Below, one piece after another: positions 1 through 5,557 of a stretch of DNA of 9,608 nt. Source of the stretch: a bacterium (GTDB lineage: Bacteria > UBP14 > UBA6098); the NCBI GenBank assembly GCA_030642425.1, contig DAOWNU010000042.1, positions 1-9,608 of the forward strand, given 5' to 3'. The position numbers were made by a program, and so were the translations under genes. The notes under the pieces were generated by a model. It ran no database searches. It saw only the letters and a program-made list of their open reading frames with translations, and was not told the origin of the DNA. Within the stretch, counting starts at the first letter, position 1; every line of letters begins with the position of its first letter.

Positions 1-407
1 ACCTTGTTCACGGCATAGTAGTTACGCGCCGTATCCTGCGGGACAATTCCGGCCTCGAGGAGTTTTTCCACGAAGGGCGCGGAGCTGCCGTCCAGAAAGG
101 GAGGCTCCTCGTCGGAAAGGGCGATTTCGATATTGTCTATCTGAAGCCCAGCACATGCCGCGAGAACATGTTCCACGGTGGTTACTTGAAAGCCTTCGCC
201 GACGAGCGTTGTGCCGCGGACATGTTCGCCTGTGGCATTATCCACAACAGCTTTCACCCTCGCCTCAGGCCCGATATCCTCCCGAATAAATACGGCCCAC
301 GTGTCCGGCGGAGCGGGTCGAAAAGTCATTGTTACGGGCTTGCCGGTATGCAGGCCGACGCCTTTAAGCGAAACTTCTTTGCCGATCGTGCACTGATTTT
401 TTCTCAT
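1..407 (-). CDS. lpxC: UDP-3-O-acyl-N-acetylglucosamine deacetylase, N-terminal part (cut by window start)
   Basis: This is the zinc-dependent cytoplasmic enzyme that removes the acetyl group from UDP-3-O-acyl-GlcNAc, the committed step of lipid A synthesis. About 135 residues are visible. The reading starts MRKNQCTIGKEVSLKGVGLH and continues with TGKPVTMTFRPAPP. It contains TTVEHVLAA near residues 76-84, where H80 corresponds to the first zinc-ligand histidine of the family, then GLQIDNIEI and EPPFLDGSSAPFV at about 101-113. These are the family's standard N-terminal signatures. The ATG at 405-407 is preceded by a GGAGC Shine-Dalgarno sequence and a plausible promoter. The second half, with the other zinc ligands, lies beyond position 1. 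In many FCB bacteria lpxC is fused to fabZ; that cannot be judged here. The gene implies a lipopolysaccharide-type outer membrane. Confidence 0.95.
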   Translation of the reverse strand, partial: MRKNQCTIGKEVSLKGVGLHTGKPVTMTFRPAPPDTWAVFIREDIGPEARVKAVVDNATGEHVRGTTLVGEGFQVTTVEHVLAACAGLQIDNIEIALSDEEPPFLDGSSAPFVEKLLEAGIVPQDTARNYYAVNK

Positions 408-410
408 AAT

Positions 411-463
411 AGCTCCTATCATCACAAAGTTTGGCAATATATCGATTATTCAGAGCGAGGCAA
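411..463 (-). promoter_or_regulatory. Probable lpxC promoter and ribosome binding site
   Basis: On the minus strand, TTGCCT (458-463) is followed after 16 bases by TATATT (436-441), a good sigma-70-like pair. It would place transcription start about 22 bases before the lpxC ATG. GGAGCT at 412-417 is the ribosome binding site. The rest of the 408-608 gap is very AT-rich. It holds a 10-bp direct repeat ATATAAAAAT (480-489 and 507-516) and one TTGCGCAA palindrome (530-537). Sigma specificity in this organism is unknown, so the call is pattern-based. Confidence 0.4.
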
Positions 464-608
464 GATGATTTTACATGAAATATAAAAATTTAAAATGCAA
501 AATGACATATAAAAATCAAAAAGCTTCGGTTGCGCAACGCAAAAGATGATTATATCGTTGGGAATTCAAGGGGTGGTGGAGTGCGGGGCATCTATTACCT
601 TTCACCCA

Positions 609-1307
609 TTACTTACTTACCTTCCTCTTCCTCGTCCAGATTTGAGATTTCGGGACGAAGCCGAATATCTCCAGCCGTGTGTCGTCGTAACCCCATATCG
701 CACAAGTCCATTTGAAAATGTTGGACAGGAGTTTATCCCCTTTTACGCGTTCGAGACGCTTGTTCACCGACGCGTGATGCCGCTCCGATTTCTCGACGTC
801 CTGCTTTTTAATAGCCTCTCCGAGCGCGTCGATTTTCGCGGACATCGCCGCGAACGGTTCTTCGGGGAGAGCGAGAGGACTGCCCTGAGCGACATACCGC
901 GCGTTTGCCTCGACCATCTTTTTTGCGAGCGCGATAAGTTTCAGCCGCATATCCGGGATAGAGCCGACCGCGCCGAAATCCTCGAGTATGGCCCCTTTTT
1001 CGGCGTTGGATTCCGCGCCGCCCGCAACCGATTTCACCATATATCGCGCGGAGACGATAAGCTTGCGAAGTTCTTTTTGGAGCTTTTTGATAAGCCCTGT
1101 TGCCGCCATCTGATCGCCCATCTGGTCGGAAACATCGAATTTTAGCGGGTTCCAGGCCGCTTTATGCGCGAGCAAATCTTCGGCGAGAGTTCCCGGCAAC
1201 TCGATTTCGCCTTCGCATTCGGCGATTCCGGAAACGCAAAACCCTACACGCATTATATGTCGCGCGTCGTTATCGTGTCCAAAGTCGTTATTTCTGAATT
1301 CTGCCAT
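609..1307 (-). CDS. Hypothetical helical protein, 232 residues
   Basis: I do not recognise this protein. It has no signal peptide and no membrane segment, so it is probably cytoplasmic. The N-terminal 50 residues contain DARHIMRVGFCVSGIAECEG and a stretch around LPGTLAEDLLAHKAAW. The middle, about residues 60-180, is strongly helical and rich in Lys, Glu and Ala (LIKKLQKELRKLIVSARYM, then ALGEAIKKQDVEKSERHH), with coiled-coil character. The end carries a distinct aromatic motif, YDDTRLEIFGFVPKSQIW, followed by a basic tail RKRKVSK. The start ATG (1305-1307) has an AAGGAG ribosome binding site at good spacing, and codon use matches the neighbours, so I believe it is a real gene. It points the same way as lpxC, 201 bases upstream of it, and starts at the edge of the 21-bp repeat array. 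No function can be assigned. Confidence 0.8.
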   Translation of the reverse strand: MAEFRNNDFGHDNDARHIMRVGFCVSGIAECEGEIELPGTLAEDLLAHKAAWNPLKFDVSDQMGDQMAATGLIKKLQKELRKLIVSARYMVKSVAGGAESNAEKGAILEDFGAVGSIPDMRLKLIALAKKMVEANARYVAQGSPLALPEEPFAAMSAKIDALGEAIKKQDVEKSERHHASVNKRLERVKGDKLLSNIFKWTCAIWGYDDTRLEIFGFVPKSQIWTRKRKVSK

Positions 1308-1358
1308 GTTTTCTCCTTAATCTATGTCATGTTTTGCGACAAATGCCCGATCATATTA

Positions 1359-1700
1359 GCGAAAGCGCGGATATACTATTCTATTGCGCAAATATTATAT
1401 ATCATTGCGATAGTCTTTTTTTTATTCGCGCGAATATATTATCTTATCGCGCAAGCAATATATATCATCGCGTAATTAATATACTCCAAAGCGTAAGTAT
1501 TTTATATGATATTGCCAACCCGACGACATAAACTACTTGCGCAATTAAATATATAACTAACGCGATCCAATAAATCAAGCACATTTTTAAATAAACTACT
1601 TACGCGATTAAATAAAATATAAACGCATTCATATAAATTACTTACACAATAGCATAAATTGCCCGCGCAATTGGCAAAATTACAAGCCCGGAATAGCAAA
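1359..1700. repeat. Degenerate 21-bp tandem array with a GC core and AT-rich arms
   Basis: About sixteen units of 21 bp, each with a CG-containing core (GCGC or CGCG in the best units) in AT-rich DNA. A C falls at exactly 21-base steps at 1366, 1387, 1408, 1429, 1450, 1471 and 1492. After a phase slip it resumes at 1540, 1561, 1582, 1603, 1624, 1645, 1666 and 1687. The best units resemble CTACTTGCGCAATTAAATAA (for example 1533-1552) and CTACTTACGCGATTAAATAA (1596-1615). The unit at 1338-1358 (GCCC core at 1345) may be a decayed first copy. Between the two halves one stretch (about 1506-1532) is irregular. Because 21 is a multiple of 3, frames through it read as seven-residue repeats, but none stays open across the whole array. 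It lies between two divergent genes. Its period is two helical turns, so a structural or protein-binding role is plausible; that is inference. Confidence 0.8.
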
Positions 1701-1725
1701 CCATTACCTCAAGTTACTCCGCTCC

Positions 1726-1748
1726 GCGTTGTGATGATGGCGCAACGC
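1726..1748. repeat. Inverted repeat (8-bp stem, 7-base loop) in the divergent gap
   Basis: GCGTTGTG (1726-1733) pairs with CGCAACGC (1741-1748), including one G-U pair, around the loop ATGATGG. The heptamer GCTCCGC occurs just before or overlapping the left arm (1721-1727) and again overlapping the right arm (1747-1753), so the hairpin is bracketed by a short direct repeat. No T-run follows, so it is not a classic terminator. The rest of 1701-1905 holds a promoter-like pair and a 34-codon open frame that I do not accept as a gene. Confidence 0.35.
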
Positions 1749-1821
1749 TCCGCATCGAGTAGGGATAATACGTGACGCAAAACACTGTCGGCCAGCGACG
1801 ACTGACAAATCTACTGGATGG

Positions 1822-1849
1822 TTGCATTCCAGACAAATATTACTATTAT
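1822..1849 (+). promoter_or_regulatory. Probable promoter for the 1906 gene
   Basis: TTGCAT (1822-1827) is separated by 16 bases from TATTAT (1844-1849), close to sigma-70 consensus. The predicted start near 1856 would leave a leader of about 50 bases before the ATG at 1906. No strong Shine-Dalgarno sequence is seen in that leader. Confidence 0.4.
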
Positions 1850-1905
1850 ACCGAGGACGATTTGGAGATTGGATGAAGATCGGGCAACTTCAAAATAATT
1901 AGAAT

Positions 1906-2565
1906 ATGCGAACAAAAAAGATTTTATTGGCCTGTTTTGTTTTGCTGACCGGGTCTATTGGCGCTGTTTCAGAGGGGACATGTAAATACCTCGAAACATG
2001 CGGCGGAGACAAGAAAAATTTCACGATAAAGATCGAGGTTGTCGGCGATACGACGGTCATTCTGACAGACCGGGGCAGCGAGAAATATACGATTTTCTGC
2101 GATTCGACCGGCGCCAATTTCCGGTGGACAACTTCGATTCCCGATGAGAAAACGGAAATAACGGCATCGAGAAGGGGCAGTTTTGTCGATATTTCGGGGA
2201 TTTTTAAGGGGGATTCGATTCACAAAACACTCGAAGCAGGCGCTTACCTGTGGATACAACCCATGGCCTTGAGCGTATCGACATTTATTCGTTCGGGAGA
2301 GGAAAAACTCGATTTTTGGATGATCCGGCCCGACAAGCTTTCGGGTATGCGCATGACAGTAGAAAAGGCAGATAAACCCGTGGAAATCGATGTTTGCGGG
2401 GCCAAAATAAGCGCTGTCGAGGTCAAAAAGACGGTTCATGGCTTAAGCTCCCTTATCTGGAAATCGCACTACTGGTTCCACGAAAGTGACGATCTTTTCT
2501 TGAAATACGAGGGTGTCAACGGTATCCCGGGGACACCGAAAACGACAGTCGAGCTAACCGAATAG
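1906..2565 (+). CDS. Secreted beta-rich protein, DUF3108-like C-terminal half (tentative)
   Basis: A 219-residue protein that begins with a signal peptide (MRTKKILLACFVLLTGSIGA, predicted cleavage near residues 20-23). It should therefore be periplasmic or exported. The mature part has alternating polar and hydrophobic strands with four cysteines (about residues 26, 32, 65 and 154), which may form disulphides. The C-terminal third is the most informative: a segment near 150-165 (VCGAKISAVEVKKT), then IWKSHYWFHESDDLFLKYEG and TPKTTVELTE. A tryptophan-rich 'W..W...dd.flkYeg' ending followed by a 'veL' strand resembles DUF3108-type periplasmic proteins of unknown function, but the match is by eye. 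The ribosome binding site is weak. Hairpin-plus-T-run sequence follows the stop, so it is probably a single-gene transcript. A signal peptide and consistent codon use make it a credible gene; its function is unknown. Confidence 0.8.
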   Translation: MRTKKILLACFVLLTGSIGAVSEGTCKYLETCGGDKKNFTIKIEVVGDTTVILTDRGSEKYTIFCDSTGANFRWTTSIPDEKTEITASRRGSFVDISGIFKGDSIHKTLEAGAYLWIQPMALSVSTFIRSGEEKLDFWMIRPDKLSGMRMTVEKADKPVEIDVCGAKISAVEVKKTVHGLSSLIWKSHYWFHESDDLFLKYEGVNGIPGTPKTTVELTE

Positions 2566-2571
2566 AACACC

Positions 2572-2613
2572 CGGCGAACCTGAGGGTACACTATCGCCGA
2601 TTGCACATTTTTT
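2572..2613 (+). terminator. Possible intrinsic terminator after the 1906 gene
   Basis: CGGCGA (2572-2577) pairs with TCGCCG (2594-2599). An inner ACC/GGT pair (2578-2580 with 2585-2587) would extend the stem with a bulge. A run of six T follows at 2608-2613, eight bases after the stem. That spacing and the bulge make it an imperfect terminator. Confidence 0.4.
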
Positions 2614-2633
2614 GAATCCTTTATATATATAAT
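2601..2633 (+). promoter_or_regulatory. Probable promoter for the CotH-family gene
   Basis: TTGCAC (2601-2606) and TATATA (2624-2629) are 17 bases apart, inside the AT-rich stretch TTTATATATATAATTT. An alternative -10 is TATAAT at 2628-2633. The leader to the ATG at 2721 would be about 85 bases. The -35 element overlaps the tail of the preceding terminator candidate. Confidence 0.4.
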
Positions 2634-2663
2634 TTAACGCGTTTTTAACTTTCGGCATATCAT

Positions 2664-2712
2664 TTGCGCAATTGGAAATAGCTTTTGGAATTGCAATTTG
2701 TCCAATTCAGGA
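2664..2712 (+). promoter_or_regulatory. Palindromic leader element and ribosome binding site before the CotH-family gene
   Basis: The leader contains the palindrome TTGCGCAA (2664-2671), part of GCGCAATTGG, which also occurs in the 21-bp array at 1665-1674. AATTGGA (2670-2676) and TCCAATT (2701-2707) form a perfect 7-bp inverted repeat that could fold in the RNA or be an operator. AGGA at 2709-2712 sits 8 bases before the ATG and supports the chosen start. If the inverted repeat forms, its right arm ends directly next to the ribosome binding site. Confidence 0.35.
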
Positions 2713-2720
2713 ATTTGTAA

Positions 2721-5390
2721 ATGAAAAAAAGAATTATAATTGTCCTTTCGTTAATGATAATAATTGCCGGCTCGGTCGTCGGTCAGGATTATATCACAAG
2801 GATAAACTGCGGTGGGGACTCTGTCGAGGTTATGGGTGTTGTCTTCGACCCGGATTTGCCCTTTGCCTATACCGGAGCCGGTTATGTCGGCGGCGAACCG
2901 GCCTGGGGCGATTGGGGATGGAGCCCCTGGCAGATCGGCGGAACAAATCAATTTCCACTCTATTCTTCTTTTCGACGGAATTTTATGGGTTACCTTTTCG
3001 AGGTTCCCACGGGGGGTTATTTAGTCCGGCTGAATCTGGCCGAGATATTGAACCACGGCCCCGACAGGCGCGTTCTGGATATCGTTATCGAGGACTCTAC
3101 TTTTTTACATAGCCTCGATCTTTATTATAAGGTAGGCAAAGATTACGCCTATGTGATTACCGCATGGGCGCGCTGTTCCGACGGCACATTGCAGGTTTCG
3201 ACACCGGCCTCTGTGGGTGAGCCGCTGCTGGCCGGTATTTCCGTAATCTCGTGGCCGCGAGACAGCATCCCGCCCGGAGCGCCGTATCTTATTTCCGCAA
3301 CCGACGGCTATAATAACACGATCCTTTTCTGGGAAGAACCACCCGAGCTCGATATCGGTGGATACCGCGTCCAGCGAAGGATCTCCGGCAGCGGTTCGTG
3401 GGCAACGATATTGGGCTTCACGCCCCTGCACAGATATATCGACACGACCGCCGTAACAGGAGTCGGATATGATTATCGAGTCGCCGCGCTGGATGTGTTC
3501 GGGAACCGCAGCCTCTGGTCGAATGCGATTGGGCCGGCGCGGGCGATGTCGCCCTCGGAATCGATCCTTCCCATATATAATCTTTTTATCGATAGCCTCG
3601 GACTTCAGATTCTTGCCGACGACCCGTGGGAAGACGATTATGTGGATGCGGCGTTCGATTTCGACGGCACCGCTTGGCCCGATGTCGAGGCGAGATACCG
3701 GGGGAACGTTTCCCGAGGCGTTTCCAAGAAGAATTGGAAGGTCAAGTTTCCCTCGACATCCCTTTTCGAGGACGAGCGAAAGATAAACCTGAACGGCGAA
3801 TTCATGGACGCGTCGATGCTGAGGAACCATTACGGTTACAATCTTTTCCGCTGGGCGGGAATCGAGGCCCCCTATGCCGATTTCGCACATCTCGAATTGA
3901 ACGACGAGTATTACGGTGTCTATGTTCGACTGGAGCAGGTGGACGAGGCTTATCTTCGACATCGCGGACACAGCGAACTCGACCCAATATACAAATGCCT
4001 GTGGGATGCCTTTTCTGTCGGGGAGGACTATTCCAGAATGTGGGAAAAGGAGACCGACTGCAACTGGAGCGATCTCGAGGATATTATCGAGCTTGTGAAT
4101 TTCACCCCCGATCCAGAGTTTCAGGCCGCGATGGACTCCGCTTTCGATATCGAGTCCGTCCTGCGATATTATGCTATCGTGATCCTTATCGGCGACGACG
4201 ATTTCTCGCGGCACAATATTTATCTGCGCCGGGACCTTGCCACATATAAATGGAGCGTGATACCGTGGGATCATAATATTGCGTTTTACGAGGATTGGAA
4301 GCCGCTCGATCTCGGCACACATTTTTCCCCGCAGACGATTGGCGGCCCGAATGTTTTTCTAACGAGGCTTATGAGAGTCGAGGATTTCAGGGGCCGCTAT
4401 TGCGATCTTCTCGATTCCCTATCGACGAGCCTTTTCACAACGCCCGCCGCAATCGCGTATCTCGACAGCATTTCCGGTTATATTCGCAGGGACGTTCACG
4501 CCGATTATCGCAAGGGAACTCACGAGAACAATGGCTGGTGGGAATGGGAAATCGGCGGCATATCTCATTATTTTAATAACAGGATCGAATTCGTAAGATC
4601 GAGAATGGACTCGCTGAGAGAAACGACCAATCGCTATGGTATCTATATTAACGAGCTTTGCGCGAAAAACGACTCGGTCAATATCGACGAGCACGGCGAT
4701 TACGACGACTGGATCGAGCTTTTCAACTCGAACCCCTGGCCGGTGGACCTCGAAGGATATTTCCTCTCGGACGATCTGGACTCGCTCACGAAATGGGAAC
4801 TGCCCGCACTCGTGATTCCCGCCGGCGGTTTTCTTCTCCTCTGGCTCGACGAGGAGCCGTGGGAAGGGGGCAACCACGGCCCTTTCAAACTCGACGGCGA
4901 CGGAGAATTTTTAGGCTTTTTCAAGAACATAGAAGGGCCTTACTGGTGGGGCGGTTTTCCCTTCGGTATAGATATGGTCTGGTTCGGTGAGCAGACGGAA
5001 GACATAAGCTGGGCGCGTTATCCCGACGGCGCCGAGAACTGGGGTTTTGTGGAGCCGACCCCCGGCGCGCCGAACGATCCGACCTATGTGAACGATCTGC
5101 TGGCAGAACTCCCTCAGGATATTTCGATCAACTCGATTTATCCCAATCCCTTTAATTCGAGCTGCAGGATAGAGATCATAGCTCCGCCCGGAGATTTAAG
5201 GATCGAGATTTTCGATATTACGGGAAGATCGGTTAAGTCGTTCGGAACAGAGATTAGAAGCGGAAGTGCAATCATATTATGGGACGGGAAGGACGGCCTC
5301 GGGCGGGAATTGCCCAGCGGGGTTTATTTTGTCAAGGCCGTCTGTGATTGCGGAATGTCCCCCTCGCAAAAGGTTGTTCTAATAAAATAA
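2721..5390 (+). CDS. Secreted multidomain CotH-family kinase-like protein (malectin-FN3-CotH-lamin tail-sorting tail)
   Basis: An 889-residue exported protein. Domain order: signal peptide (1-22); malectin-like carbohydrate-binding domain (about 24-175: RINCGG at 27-32, FRRNFMGYLFEVPTGGYLVRL around 84-103, AEI); fibronectin type III domain (about 182-270: PPGAPYL, LFWEEP, GGYRVQRR, YDYRVAALD); CotH domain (about 285-630). The CotH domain shows RYRGNVSRGVSKKNWKVKF at 325-343, INLNGEF, MLRNHYGYNLFRWAG, YYGVYVRLEQVDE at 397-409 and WSVIPWDHNIAF at 511-522, where WDHN holds the conserved metal-binding Asp of CotH kinases. A lamin-tail-like domain follows (about 640-785: INELCAKN, DDWIELFN, LEGYFLSDD, TPGAPN). 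The end (about 801-889: YPNPFN, LRIEIFDITGR, SGVYFVK) is a type-A sorting or FlgD-Ig tail. Bacillus CotH phosphorylates spore-coat proteins; the substrate here is unknown. Malectin suggests binding to a surface glycan. Domain calls are by eye; the CotH core is secure. Confidence 0.93.
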   Translation: MKKRIIIVLSLMIIIAGSVVGQDYITRINCGGDSVEVMGVVFDPDLPFAYTGAGYVGGEPAWGDWGWSPWQIGGTNQFPLYSSFRRNFMGYLFEVPTGGYLVRLNLAEILNHGPDRRVLDIVIEDSTFLHSLDLYYKVGKDYAYVITAWARCSDGTLQVSTPASVGEPLLAGISVISWPRDSIPPGAPYLISATDGYNNTILFWEEPPELDIGGYRVQRRISGSGSWATILGFTPLHRYIDTTAVTGVGYDYRVAALDVFGNRSLWSNAIGPARAMSPSESILPIYNLFIDSLGLQILADDPWEDDYVDAAFDFDGTAWPDVEARYRGNVSRGVSKKNWKVKFPSTSLFEDERKINLNGEFMDASMLRNHYGYNLFRWAGIEAPYADFAHLELNDEYYGVYVRLEQVDEAYLRHRGHSELDPIYKCLWDAFSVGEDYSRMWEKETDCNWSDLEDIIELVNFTPDPEFQAAMDSAFDIESVLRYYAIVILIGDDDFSRHNIYLRRDLATYKWSVIPWDHNIAFYEDWKPLDLGTHFSPQTIGGPNVFLTRLMRVEDFRGRYCDLLDSLSTSLFTTPAAIAYLDSISGYIRRDVHADYRKGTHENNGWWEWEIGGISHYFNNRIEFVRSRMDSLRETTNRYGIYINELCAKNDSVNIDEHGDYDDWIELFNSNPWPVDLEGYFLSDDLDSLTKWELPALVIPAGGFLLLWLDEEPWEGGNHGPFKLDGDGEFLGFFKNIEGPYWWGGFPFGIDMVWFGEQTEDISWARYPDGAENWGFVEPTPGAPNDPTYVNDLLAELPQDISINSIYPNPFNSSCRIEIIAPPGDLRIEIFDITGRSVKSFGTEIRSGSAIILWDGKDGLGRELPSGVYFVKAVCDCGMSPSQKVVLIK

Positions 5391-5496
5391 GCGGACGATA
5401 GACGCCCGGAATCGCTCTTTGAAGGCAAAAAAGTAAAGTAATGATAAACCAACGGATATGATAATCGTCATAAGTAATGAGAAAAGAAAAAAACAT

Positions 5497-5524
5497 TTGG
5501 ATACTGTTATAAATTTGTTATTAT
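5497..5524 (+). promoter_or_regulatory. Probable promoter for the kinase-HD gene
   Basis: TTGGAT (5497-5502) and TATTAT (5519-5524) are 16 bases apart in the AT-rich gap after the CotH-family gene. The same stretch holds TAAATTTG (5510-5517), which fits the Bacteroidetes-type -7 element TAnnTTTG, though I see no matching -33 element at the right distance. AAGGA at 5544-5548, 9 bases before the ATG at 5558, is the ribosome binding site. I saw no convincing terminator between 5391 and this element. Confidence 0.35.
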
Positions 5525-5557
5525 GAAAAGTTAAATAGAATATAAGGACTCGATGAC

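Noticed and set aside
519..545. A possible terminator for the 232-residue minus-strand gene around GTTGCGCAAC with A-rich flanks.
   Set aside because: The palindrome gives only a three-base stem with a GCGC loop, too weak for a terminator, although T-runs do follow on the minus strand.
546..1145. A 199-codon plus-strand frame opposite the 232-residue gene.
   Set aside because: The minus frame has a good AAGGAG site, a full-length fit and plausible helical composition. The plus frame has no ribosome binding site and an unnatural composition.
1334..1531. Open plus-strand frames through the first half of the 21-bp array giving Ile/Tyr-rich seven-residue repeats.
   Set aside because: A 21-bp DNA repeat automatically gives heptapeptide repeats and can keep frames open. 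There is no ribosome binding site, and the frame breaks at the phase slip.
1359..1700. CRISPR-like regular spacing.
   Set aside because: The period is only 21 bp, with no distinct conserved repeat and unique spacers, and no cas gene is nearby.
1772..1876. A 34-codon frame from GTG with a tail reading KYYYYTEDDLEIG, preceded by AGGG.
   Set aside because: It is very short, has a weak start, and overlaps the promoter-like pair TTGCAT/TATTAT used by the next gene. No family is recognisable. It could be a gene remnant but cannot be supported.
1906..1935. A lipobox-like LLAC at residues 7-10 of the secreted protein.
   Set aside because: The cysteine is too close to the N-terminus, and the hydrophobic stretch continues after it; a normal signal peptide fits better.
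3105..4322. A long open minus-strand frame of 405 codons inside the CotH-family gene.
   Set aside because: It is the antisense shadow of a well-supported multidomain coding frame. Its translation shows no recognisable domain.
5391..5496. A terminator after the CotH-family gene.
   Set aside because: I found no stem followed by a T-run. Read-through into the kinase-HD gene therefore remains possible.
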